Part shown: positions 1 through 10,000 of the stretch, one piece after another
Layout of the letters: each line of letters opens with the position of its first letter
How positions within the stretch are numbered: the stretch's first letter is position 1
DNA from: a virus
IMG/VR virus record: IMGVR_UViG_3300035070_000294
Span: 1 to 20,083 of that record
DNA length: 20,083 bases
Direction: 5' to 3' (one strand)
The notes under the pieces: model-generated
The model's database searches: none
Told to the model about the DNA's origin: nothing
What the model saw: only the letters and a program-made list of their open reading frames with translations
Translations under genes and position numbers: made by a program

Positions 1-609
1 ACACAGACTGACGTTGACTTTGTCATCGACCTGATCGCACAAGAAAACGTAGCAGCGGAGACTATCCAGCAGTACGACGTTACAGGTGATGGTGTTCTTG
101 ACATAAACGACCAAAACATGTTAGCGAGTGCACTACAGGGTGACCAAGATGTTACCTTTGCGGACACGTCCATGTTTAACCCGGCAACGGGGCTTTACCT
201 GCAACAAGAACAAGACACGCAGGCTACGATGGACGCAATCTTAGACATGAATACGCAGATTAACACGAATATCGACACTCGTGCCAAGGAGCGGAACATC
301 AACGATATGATGCAACAGATTATGGCATCGGGAGATATTGCAGGTCAGCAGGTCAGTGTTAAGACTCCGGACCCCATGAATATCGACTACCTGTATGATA
401 TTAGTGGAGAGAGTATCTTTGCTACACCGTCGCAGGCTCAGTTGTTTAGTAGTCCGTACGGCGGCACTCGGGTAGATCAGCCTAGACAGCAGCCTGCGAA
501 TACTCAGGTGGTTCCGTCGCTCCTGCCACGCCGTACAAGTGGGTTCGCTGAGGGTGGACAGGTTGAGGACGAAACTGATATGCTACTAAGAATACTTGGA
601 GATACGTGA
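1..609 (+). CDS. 5'-partial phage protein with EF-hand/dockerin-like calcium loop and C-terminal FAEGG motif
   Basis: The frame is open from base 1 with no start codon before 118, so the gene begins outside the window; the first internal ATG at 118 would cut through the most recognisable part. Bases 76-111 encode an EF-hand/dockerin-type loop (D-V-T-G-D-G-V-L-D-I-N-D: Asp at loop positions 1, 5, 9 and 12, Thr at 3, Gly at 6) flanked by helices. The first codons (TQTD followed by a helix) look like the end of another such repeat, so tandem repeats probably precede. The middle is Gln/Asn/Met-rich and probably helical, and the C-terminus carries GFAEGGQV followed by an acidic end. Such loops bind Ca2+ in EF-hand and dockerin families. 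The exact role is unknown; a virion or tail-associated role is inferred from the downstream genes. Its stop overlaps the next ATG (TGATG). Confidence 0.8.
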   Translation, partial: TQTDVDFVIDLIAQENVAAETIQQYDVTGDGVLDINDQNMLASALQGDQDVTFADTSMFNPATGLYLQQEQDTQATMDAILDMNTQINTNIDTRAKERNINDMMQQIMASGDIAGQQVSVKTPDPMNIDYLYDISGESIFATPSQAQLFSSPYGGTRVDQPRQQPANTQVVPSLLPRRTSGFAEGGQVEDETDMLLRILGDT

Positions 610-1286
610 TGGCGAGCTGGCTTGATGGACTGATTAAAAACTTCACCGGCGGTGACGGCGAGACTGACTGGGTTAAAGGCATCATCACGACCGGTGGTAG
701 CTACCTCTTGAACCAATCCGGTGCAGGCCAAGCGCAGATACCTCCAACAGGGTATCAAGGCGGTATTCCAGACTACGAAGTGCAGCGCCAGACCGTGCCG
801 GGTACCTATGATCCGAATCGACGTCCCGGAAGTGGTGGGCAGCGCTACTTTACACAAACGCAGTTCGCTCCTAAGAGCGCTACTCCTGCGGCCCCTATGT
901 CTGCGGAAGGTCTTGCGGCTCTGAACGCTGCTAACCCTGCACGACAAGAACGACGCCCCGGAGGCCCACGCGCCCCGTTACCGGACCAGACACCGGTGCA
1001 AATGGCTGCAGGTGGCCTTGCCAGCCTGAAAGAGGGCAAATACCTAGATGGTGCCAGTGATGGCATGGCGGACGAAGTACCCGCACGCATCGACGGTAAA
1101 CAAGAAGCTCGTCTGAGTGACGGCGAGTTTGTAATTCCAGCTGATGTTGTGAGTCACCTTGGTAATGGTAACTCTGATGCAGGTGCCAAAATGCTCAAGA
1201 GTATGATGGACCGCGTGCGCAAAGCACGTACTGGAAATGAGAAACAGGGTAAGCAAATTGACCCCAACAAATTCTTACCCGAGTGA
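609..1286 (+). CDS. Virion-associated phage protein with conserved C-terminal 'LSDGEFVIPADVVSHLG' module (225 aa)
   Basis: The start at ATG 609 is preferred over the in-frame GTG 606 because GGAG at 598-601 then lies 7 nt upstream; the ATG overlaps the previous stop. Residues 44-86 form a Gly/Pro/Tyr-rich stretch (GYQGGIPDY, RRPGSGGQRYF). A Pro/Ala linker follows, then MAAGGLASL at 132-140. Residues 151-209 are a dense conserved module (DGMADEVPARIDG, ARLSDGEFVIPADVVSHLG, then MMDRVRKARTG). I recognise this module as widespread in uncharacterised phage structural proteins, but no biochemical role is known to me. There is no signal peptide or convincing membrane helix. Context suggests a structural, tail or ejection component. 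The assignment to a phage virion-type family is fairly secure; the function is not. Confidence 0.82.
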   Translation: MASWLDGLIKNFTGGDGETDWVKGIITTGGSYLLNQSGAGQAQIPPTGYQGGIPDYEVQRQTVPGTYDPNRRPGSGGQRYFTQTQFAPKSATPAAPMSAEGLAALNAANPARQERRPGGPRAPLPDQTPVQMAAGGLASLKEGKYLDGASDGMADEVPARIDGKQEARLSDGEFVIPADVVSHLGNGNSDAGAKMLKSMMDRVRKARTGNEKQGKQIDPNKFLPE

Positions 1287-1294
1287 GGTGAACC

Positions 1295-2137
1295 ATGGCC
1301 GACCCAGTAGACGTTATCCCGACAACCGCTGACCCTATCGTAGGACAAGAAACTGGCAGAGAAAGTTCTCTTTCTTCTTGGGCTGGTCCATACGTCACTG
1401 AAATGCTTGGCAAAGGTCAGGCATTGGCCGGTGAGGGCTACAACGCCTATATGGGGCCGCTTACAGCAGGTGCTTCTGATCTACAGAGCGCAGCGTTTCA
1501 AGGCATCGGTGCTCTATCTCTACCGACCGCTGATATGGGTGTTTCTGGGTATCAGCCGGGTTCTTTCTCGGACCCCGGTATAGCACAACAATACATGAAC
1601 CCATACCTGCAGGCGTCGTTGAATCCGCAGTTGGAAGAAGCGCGTCGCCAAGCAGGTATTACCGCTGCACAAAACGCCAATAAGTTTGCCGGTGCCTACG
1701 GGGGGTCAGCGCAGGCGCTTTTTAATGCAGAATCGGGTCGTAACCTCGGCCAGAACCTCGCTGCAATCACGGGTCAGGGTTACGCAGACGCATACGATCG
1801 CGCTCAACAACAGTTCAACACCGAAACTGACCGTGGTATGACTGCGCAGGATAAGATCAACCTGTACGGCACCACAGGCCTGCAAGGGTTGGCAGAGATG
1901 GGCGGAATCCAACGGGGTATAGAGTCTGAAGGTATCACAGCAGACCGTATGCAGTTCGAGGAAGAACGTGACTTCCCTTATAAGCAGGTGCAGTACATGC
2001 AGTCCTTGCTGCAGGGGTTACCAATCGCAGCTCAATCTTACAGCTATGCACAACCTAGTGCGTTGTCTGAAGTGTTGTCAGGTGCCGGTGGGCTTTCCGA
2101 ACTGTACGACACTCTATTTGGTGGGGGCTCAGAATAA
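1295..2137 (+). CDS. Putative phage virion protein, Gln/Gly/Ala-rich (280 aa)
   Basis: ATG 1295 is preceded by GAGGTG at 1285-1290, 8 bases after the previous stop. The protein has a low-complexity N-terminus. A conserved central pattern follows: YMNPYLQASLNPQLEEARRQ, then FAGAYGGSAQALFNAES at about residues 131-147, and a Tyr/Gln-rich helical repeat (YADAYDRAQQQFN). I recognise the order 'MNPY ... hxxQ ... GAxGGSxxAL ... YxxAxxxAxxQF' from phage proteins encoded among tail or internal virion genes, usually annotated as hypothetical. The C-terminus is Ser/Gly/Leu-rich (LSGAGGLSELYDTLFGGG). Its stop overlaps the next start as TAATG. A structural or ejection role is inferred from family recollection and position; no enzymatic motif is visible. 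Confidence 0.82.
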   Translation: MADPVDVIPTTADPIVGQETGRESSLSSWAGPYVTEMLGKGQALAGEGYNAYMGPLTAGASDLQSAAFQGIGALSLPTADMGVSGYQPGSFSDPGIAQQYMNPYLQASLNPQLEEARRQAGITAAQNANKFAGAYGGSAQALFNAESGRNLGQNLAAITGQGYADAYDRAQQQFNTETDRGMTAQDKINLYGTTGLQGLAEMGGIQRGIESEGITADRMQFEEERDFPYKQVQYMQSLLQGLPIAAQSYSYAQPSALSEVLSGAGGLSELYDTLFGGGSE

Positions 2138-4011
2138 TGGCTTTAGAAAACGGCGGTCTCGACGCTCAAATCGAACAACGCATGGATGCCTACCGAGGCA
2201 ACCCACAGCAGCTGCAGCAGCGCTACGGACAGAACAAAGAACTTCTGGACCTTTTGGCCCTGCAGAAACTCACGTCTGAGAAGCAAGCCGCTTCCCGTGA
2301 TATGCAGATGAAGATGCAGCAGCAGCCGGGCACCATTGCACAGCAGCGCGAACAAGAAGCTCTAGAGCTAACGAAGCAGGAGATGGGTAGTACCCTCGGT
2401 GATCTTGCAGGTCGTACGAAGAGCACGCTGGATCAGAAGCAGATGAACCAGCAGAAAAATATGGGTAAAATGGCTCAAGCTGCGAGTCGACCTCCACAAG
2501 CGGGAATCGGTGCTCTTATGGGTGGCGCGACACGTCCACAACCTCGTCCCGCTGTCCCCCCTCAAGCGCAGGGTCTCGCCGCTGCACGCATGGCTCAAGG
2601 GCCAAGTAAGTTTGCCGGTGGCGGTATCGTGTCTTTTGCGCAGGGCCAAGGTGTCAGTGGACAATCAGGTCTCCAAGGCGAACAGACACTCGAGGAGAAG
2701 GTTGCACGCATCAATGCCCGCCCTGAATTGAGTGCCGGACAGAAGCAAGCCCTCATCAACCAGATCATAGCACAAGAACCTGAGCAGCCTTCTAGTGCGC
2801 AGCGTATGACCCCTATTGGTCGTGAAAGTAGCGCACGGATGCCGGGGCAGCGTGGTATGGTTCCCGTAGGCTCGGGCATGTCACAGCTTGATGTTATGGC
2901 GGAACTTAACCCGTCTATTGCTCCCACACGCCCCACTCCGGTGCCAGCCCCTACGACTGCGGCTCCTGCTCCTATGCCTGCTCCTGCTGCCCCGACACCA
3001 ACCCCCGGAGGTATCACGGACCTTCTTGACCAAAAAGGACAGGGCCCCGCCCCTGCAGTACCAACAGCAGGTGAAACTGCGGCCTCATTCCAAGTACCTC
3101 AAACGGCTGGTGCGGCGGATACAGGTATTCTAGCTGCACAAAACATGACATCTGCGGATGCAGCCCTACGCAAAGGCACGCAGTTCTCCGATGAATACAC
3201 TGGTCGTGCCGCTGCAAGTGAGTCGTACGAGGACATGAAGTCCCGACTGGCTGAATTTGATGAAGCAAACTACGGTCCGGGCGATGACTTAAACGCGTTC
3301 TTGATTGGTATGGGTGGCACAGGTTCTATCGGCTCTGCGATGAAGGGTGGCTATAACGCCATGAACCGCAGTAAGAACAACCGCCGTAACCGTATGATGG
3401 ATGAGTTCCAGCTGGAGAAAGATCGTATCGGTACCGACGCCGTGTTCTCCGCATCTGGTATTAAACTTGGTACGCAGCTTGCAGCAGATGCCGCGGCTAA
3501 CGAACGTAGTATCAGGTCTGCCGCCGCTGCATTGGGTGCAGCTAAAATTCGTGCGGCAACTGCCGATGCTGATCGCCTAGCAAACGTGTACAAAGCAGAG
3601 CTAAAGGCCGTGGACGATGCGGCAGCTCGTGCGGTGCAGCTGGCTACCAATGAACGTCTGGGTGACCAGACTCGCCTGACTGCTGCGATTGACGTGCAGA
3701 GTGATGTTGCGAGAACCCGTGCTTCCTTGCTCGAAGACCAACTCAGCAACTCTATGACTCTACAACGACTTGAGATGCAGAAATCGCAGGTGTCAGATGA
3801 TCCCGAGGCGATCGCAGCCATTAACCAGAACATAGCCGCAGAAACCGCACAGATTGCGTTGACTGTAGAAAGCGTGCTTAATACGCCTACACCATCCGGG
3901 CTAAATCTTCTCGAACTGGAAGCTACCGCTGCGGATACAATACGTAAACTGATGGGTGTTTCGGGGTTAACCGAAGATGATGTGACCGGTGTTACCGTTG
4001 ATGGAGAATAA
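2137..4011 (+). CDS. Putative internal or structural phage protein, Gln/Pro/Ala-rich with long helical C-terminus (624 aa)
   Basis: The start ATG at 2137 overlaps the preceding stop, with a G-run about 10 nt upstream. Residues 1-110 are Gln/Met/Lys-rich and predicted helical. FAGGGIVSFAQGQG lies at residues 159-172, the third occurrence of an A-x-G-G element in this operon. A Pro/Ala/Thr-rich linker occupies about 266-291 and is probably unstructured. From about residue 385 (NAFLIGMGGTGSIGSAMKGG) to 600 the chain is almost entirely Ala-rich helix with many Arg/Asp/Gln, consistent with coiled coil. No catalytic motif is visible. It lies 3 bases before the giant protein gene, so the two are probably co-translated. 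By context it resembles phage internal-core or ejection proteins, which are often long, helical and poorly conserved; this is inference. Confidence 0.8.
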   Translation: MALENGGLDAQIEQRMDAYRGNPQQLQQRYGQNKELLDLLALQKLTSEKQAASRDMQMKMQQQPGTIAQQREQEALELTKQEMGSTLGDLAGRTKSTLDQKQMNQQKNMGKMAQAASRPPQAGIGALMGGATRPQPRPAVPPQAQGLAAARMAQGPSKFAGGGIVSFAQGQGVSGQSGLQGEQTLEEKVARINARPELSAGQKQALINQIIAQEPEQPSSAQRMTPIGRESSARMPGQRGMVPVGSGMSQLDVMAELNPSIAPTRPTPVPAPTTAAPAPMPAPAAPTPTPGGITDLLDQKGQGPAPAVPTAGETAASFQVPQTAGAADTGILAAQNMTSADAALRKGTQFSDEYTGRAAASESYEDMKSRLAEFDEANYGPGDDLNAFLIGMGGTGSIGSAMKGGYNAMNRSKNNRRNRMMDEFQLEKDRIGTDAVFSASGIKLGTQLAADAAANERSIRSAAAALGAAKIRAATADADRLANVYKAELKAVDDAAARAVQLATNERLGDQTRLTAAIDVQSDVARTRASLLEDQLSNSMTLQRLEMQKSQVSDDPEAIAAINQNIAAETAQIALTVESVLNTPTPSGLNLLELEATAADTIRKLMGVSGLTEDDVTGVTVDGE

Positions 4012-4014
4012 GAC

Positions 4015-7000
4015 ATGGCGATACATACGCTCACCCTCAAAGACGGGTCTACGCTCCAAGTAGAAGCGCCACGGGGTACGCCTGTATCCGAACTTGTAGG
4101 TCTCGCTAACCAGCAGTCTCGCACCGCAGATCAACAAGCCTTGCAGAACCGGCAGCAAGAGCGCCAAGCGTTTTTTGATAGTCAACGGCCTGAGTATGCA
4201 GCCATTCCAGAACCTGAAACAGGGTTTTTTGGCGACATCACGTCGGGGTTTGGCACTGGATTCGTAGAAACAGGTGAGATGGCGGCACTGGGTGCGGCTA
4301 CACTGCTCGACGAAGAAGCCGAGCTTGCTGCACGAGGTAAGATTCAATCTGTTGCAGATGCCATTAAGCCTAGCGTGCGTGAAGGTGATAAGGACGACAT
4401 TGCATTTAAGATCGGCCAGACGTTTGGTTCTATTGCTGGTTTTGCTGTACCCATTGCTGGCGCTGCAGCTGCCGCCCCTGCCGCTATACCCGCTGCCGCC
4501 GTTGGTACTGGGATCGGTGCTCTCTTAGGTGTAGGTGCTGCAGCTGGTGAAGCGAGTGAACGTGCTCGTGCCGCAGGGACCACCGAAGAACAACGTAACT
4601 TAGCTATCCGTCAAGCCGCCCCTGTTGGCCTGTTAGAAGTAGCGCCCCTTGGGCGTTTCATGCGTTCTGTCGACATTCCCGTCATTGGTCAATTTATTAA
4701 AGACCTTGGCCCTGAGACCGTAGAAACAATCGGTCAGCGTATCCAGAACGCCGCTATCACTGGTGGTGGTGAGGCCGCACAGGAAGTCACCGCGGAGATC
4801 GTGCAGAACCTTGCGGAGCGTGGGTACAACCCAGAACGTGCTATCACAGAAGGCACTGGAGAGTCCGCGCTGTATGGCGGCGGTGCCGGTGCTACCATCC
4901 AATTCCTCGTGGACGCCTTTACAAACAGCCGTAAGGCAGGTCCGCAGGGTGAAACTCCCCTACAGATCGAGGGTGAAACTCCGCTACAGATCACCGATCA
5001 GCGAGAGCCTGCGCAAGTAGAACCTCCCGAGGGTATCGCAGGGTTGTTGGAAGCACCACGTGCCGCCCTGCCTGCACCCGCTAAACAGTTACCCGCCCCG
5101 CGGACTGAGGTGACACCCGAAGGTCAAGCGATAACTCCTGAACAGCGCAGTGCGCAGTTGGAACAAGAGCGCCTAGAAGAGGCCGAACTCAACCGTATGC
5201 TCGCTGAAGACGAACCCATCGTCGCGGATATGCCGCCGAGAGATGTTCGAGAAGGCCAAGCGAGGTTGCGTGCGGAAGAAGCACGTGCAGCTGAGACTCA
5301 ACAAGTAGCTGAAGTTACTCCTGCTCCGGAAGATGATGGAGACATTGCTGCAGAGCTGGCTCGTCTGGACGCTCGAGAAGCTGCTACGAGAATAAAACGT
5401 GCGCAAGACCGCCCAGTAGAAGAAGCAGAAGCTCGTAGAGCCGGTATTCTTTCTGACGTCTTAGCGAGCACTACAACAGCCAGTCAGGTAAACACTGAGC
5501 GAGCTTTCTCTAAAGCACTGGCAGATCAGGGTATCGCTCGTGTCGAACCCACTAAAGACGAACGTGCAGCCATCGCACGCAAAACTTACGAGGTAGCAGC
5601 GCAGCGACCTGAAGCGCCTGTAGAGGCAGCTGTAGAAGCGCCCTCAGAAGCACCTGTACCAGTTAAAGACCCTGCACAAGAAGCATTGGAAGCTCGTGTG
5701 GCTCCCAGAGACCGCCCCGCGGTGCAGCCTTCATTTCCGGGTATGGGTCGTAAGGCTGACCTCGGTGTGGCACCTGCACAGGAAAGCGTTGCGGAAACTC
5801 CTGCGGCTCCTGTAGCTGTAGATGAGACCTTCTTGAACGAACTGGGAGTGCCTAAAGCTGCTCCTATCCGCAAACGTGTTTTGGGTAAAGATTTTAACGC
5901 CCCAGAAGTAAGACAACAGTTCGCTACTTTGGCGGGCAACAAAAACACTTCGGGTACGTTGAAAGCAAACATCAACCGTGCGTTAGGGGACGTATCTGAA
6001 GCTCAAGGAGACTTGCCGTTATTCCCACGTCGGGGAGCTAAACCTGCGGCTGGTATTACTCCGCTCAACAAACCTGCCTTGTCTAATGTAGACTTAGGCC
6101 AACTCTTGGAGGTGCCACGTGTCGCGAGTCAAGAAGCTAAACCGGCAGCAAGTGGAAGAAGCGTTCCGTCTCCTGTCGGAGATGTGGGGGCAAGACCCGC
6201 ACGACCAGTTCCTAGCCCTGCCCCTGCCGTCGAAGCTACCGGAGAACCTACTGCACCTAGAGGTAGCAGATTGGGAAGCCCTGTCGTGGAGCCTCGAGTG
6301 CCTGATGGAGCAAGCAGAGCGGAGCGTGATGCACTAGAACGCAACGCCATTGTGGGACGGCCAGACACTCCGGAAGCCAAACGTGGTCCTATCCCCGCCG
6401 CTGTTAAGTCGAGCGAACGGAAAGATGCCGAAAAGAAAGTCGTGGACAGGGAAACCGCGGCCAAGAAAGTTCGTGCGGAACTCAAGACACGTTGGGAGGC
6501 TCAGGCCACAGACGTGGCTAAACGTGAGTATGCCGACACTGAAAACCAAGTTAAAGGTGATCCGTTCACCACGGCGGAAAACCGCAAAATCCTCAAGCTG
6601 CTGGAGACACCCGTCAAGAGCCGCGAGAAAGATGCCCTTGATGCAGTCGTAACTTACCTTGGACTTTACCCTAACCCTGCAGAGGGTCTCTACCTTGCGA
6701 TGCAGGACGTTGCCATGGGAACTCCGCAGAGTCGAGGCGATCCGCTACTTAAAGGCACCGGTGGTAAAGCTGCGGGTAAGGCGGTTAAGTGGGCTCAAGA
6801 AAACCTCGACAGCAACGGTAAAGAGTGGGTTCGTAAGTCTGTTGTGGCTATCCAGAAAGACCTCATGGGTGTGGCGGATGCCGACCTGACCGTAGCGCAG
6901 TTGAAAGAACAAGGCATCACCGATGCCGTTCAGATGCAGCGTGAGAAGGAAGCACTGGAAGCAGAGCGTGAAGAAGCCGAAGCAATGCTTGAGGCAGAAA

Positions 7001-10000
7001 CCCAAGACAATGAGTCCTTCGACATCGAACGGCAGCTGGGGTTCACTCGCATTAAGATCGACAAGCTGCTCAAGGCTAACGCCGTTGTAGGTCTGGACCT
7101 CCCCTTGCACCCGTCTGTTGGCGCGTCAATCAAGGCTGGCGAACTGAGCGCTGCTCTCTCTGCTCTGGCGGGTACATCCCCTAGTGCTCAGGTACAGAAC
7201 ATCGCTGCTAAGTTGGCGGACGTAGTGGGCGACACAAAACTTGTTACCAAGAAAGACCTGAAGGCAGCGGACGGTCGCCCGGTGGCGGGTATGTTTGATC
7301 CTGAGACAAACACAATAACGCTTGATGAAGGAACTGGTATCAACGCGCACACGTTGATCCACGAAATGACCCACGCTGCGGCAAGCGCCACGCTATCGAA
7401 TAAGGCACACCCACTTACAAAGCAGATCACCAAACTGTTTGAGAACGTCAAAGAGTATCTCGACACTGCTTACGGTGCTCAGAACGTCGACGAGTTCTTC
7501 TCTGAGGCAATGAGTAACCCAGACTTCCGTGCCATGCTCGCCACGATCAACGTCAAGGGTGAGCCTATCAGCGCATTGCGTCGGTTCCTAAATTCTACGG
7601 GTAATTTCGTACGTCGCCTCATGGGTCGTCCGACCACACCACTGGACGCTATGGAGACTGTAGATACGTTTGTAGACGGCCTACTTGCCCCTGCACCGCA
7701 GTATCGTAACTCTGGTCAACTCCTAATGTCTTCTACTGCAGACGGTGCCAAGAAGGTTCTAAATACGTTAGTAAGTCGCACGCAGAAGAAGTTTGGTACG
7801 CCTGAAGCACGTAAGGACTTCCGTCGCCAGTTTGGTGACGACTCAGTAGAGTTCCTGCAAAGTGGGGTCGCAGAGAACGCAAAGAAACTTCTGTTGAAAC
7901 TCACAGGTTCTCAAGCAATGGCAGATATAGCCAAGGCTGCGGGTCTGGGTAATATCGGGTATAAACTAGACCGCATTATCAACGAGCAGCGTGGCGGTAT
8001 CCGTATAGCCAACGAACAGGTAAAACGTGAGATCGACAAGGTTGTTTCTTGGGTCGACAAAGTAAGTGATGCCAAGAAAGAGACGCTGGACCGCTTGATC
8101 TACAACGACAAGTACGGTGCCACCATCTATCAGGTAGACCCAACACTCACTGCAGCAGAGGCCAAGAAGCGGTATGCTAAGGACTCCGATAAGATGGCTG
8201 TCTGGAATGAGCAACGCAAAGACTGGAACGCTCTTGGTGCTGATGGGCAGCGTACGTACAAGATCATGCGGGATAACTACCGTAACCAGTACGAGAAAAT
8301 GCGGGCTGTCATCTTTGGTGAGATCGACGAGCTAATGGCAGACAACCCTGAAGCGGCTACCAAACTGAAGAACGAAGTGTATGGCAAGCTGTTCGATAAG
8401 GGCACTCTGGACGTTTATTTCCCATTGATCCGTGAAGGTCAGTACAAGTTGACCTATGCTGCCAAGAACCCTGCGTCGGACCGCGAAGCCTATGTCGTAG
8501 AGATGTTCACTACAAAACGTGAGCGAGACCGTGCGGCGGCGGAAGTACGCGCAGATAAAGAGTTTACTGGAGTTGAAACCTTCGACGGTGAAATGACCAA
8601 CAGTGACTTCAAGAACGCTCCTCCTGCTTCGTTTGTAGCACAGACACTCCGCACCTTGAGCGCCAACGGTGTAGATGGAGATGTGCAGACGCAGATCATG
8701 CGATTGTTTGTTAATGCCCTGCCAGAAACATCCTTTGCAAAGTCCCTGCAGAAGCGTAAGGGCACCCCCGGCTACCTGACGGACTCTGTCTATGCCATGA
8801 AATCTAAAGCGTACGACCTTGCGGGACAGACTGAGAAGCTCAAGTACGCCGCTGTCCTACGATCTTTGGAACGAGAAATAGTAGAACAGGTAACTCCTGA
8901 AGGTGGCGCAAAAGCGAAATCTCGTCTGGGTAAAACCGCACAGGCAACTCGTGCGTCGTTTGAAGATGTAAAAGACGAACTGCTGAACCGTTCCAAGTTT
9001 GCTCGTGAGGGTGCAGAGCGCAAGGATTTAGAAGCATACGGTCGTAGGCTCAACCAGACTGCCTTCATCTTTACCATCGGTTTCAACGTATCGTCTGCTC
9101 TGGTAAACCTCTCGCAGGTACCGTTGTTCGTGATGCCGTTCTTGGGTGGTAAATACGGGTACAAAGAAACCGGTATCGCAGTCAAAGAGGCTGGTAGCAT
9201 CGTCGCTTCCTCCAAGAACTCCATCCTTGAGAACTACAACATCCGTGATGATGGCGTGATGAGCGTCAAGAAAGATTTGGATGTGCCTGCGGAACGCCGC
9301 AAAGAACTTGAAGACCTTGCTCCCCTCGTAGCACTCGCTGCAAAACGTGGTCAGTTGGGTCAGGGCTACCTTGCGGAGGCCTTGGGTCTCGAGGAGTCAG
9401 GTCGAGTATCTCGCGGTGGTAAGGTCGGCGCTATCATGGATAACATATCCGTGCTGTCAGCTTTCGCATTTAACCACGGTGAGCAATTCAACCGGCAGGT
9501 AACTCTGGTAACAGCGTACAAGCTGGCACTGCAGAAGTTGGCCAAGGACAGTCCTAACATGACGCGGACTGAACGTATGGATAAAGCCGCAGAAATGGCG
9601 ATCTACGAAGCACAAGAGACAAACGGCGGCTCGTTCTTGGAGACTGCGCCCCCTATCGCACGTGAAGGTCTCGGTCGTGTGGCCTTTATGTATAAGAGCT
9701 ACGGCCTGCAGATGTATTACAGTATGCTCAAAGCTGCTAAGACTGCGTTCGACTCCGACAAGGGTAAGTTGTTTGGTCCAGAGGGTTCACCGGAACGTAA
9801 GGCTGCTTGGAAACAACTTATCGGCCTACACGGTACAGCGTTGTTCTTTGCGGGTATCCAAGGTGTACCTCTTTACGGCGCGGTGCAGTTGGTAGCAGAC
9901 TTGTTCTTCTTGGACGACGAAGAGGACGACTTCGACACCATCGTGCGCAAGTATGTAGGTGAGGGATGGTACAAAGGCGCTATCACGAACTTCTCAGGTA

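Noticed and set aside
1681-2620. Identical 14-mer TAAGTTTGCCGGTG at 1681 and 2607
   Set aside because: About one such match is expected by chance in a 20-kb window, and both copies encode different contexts after KFAG; not treated as a repeat element.
3351-4124. Long antisense open frame (257 codons) opposite genes 4 and 5
   Set aside because: The predicted protein is a Ser/Ala/Arg-rich mirror of the coding strand, with no family pattern, and it crosses two well-supported genes.
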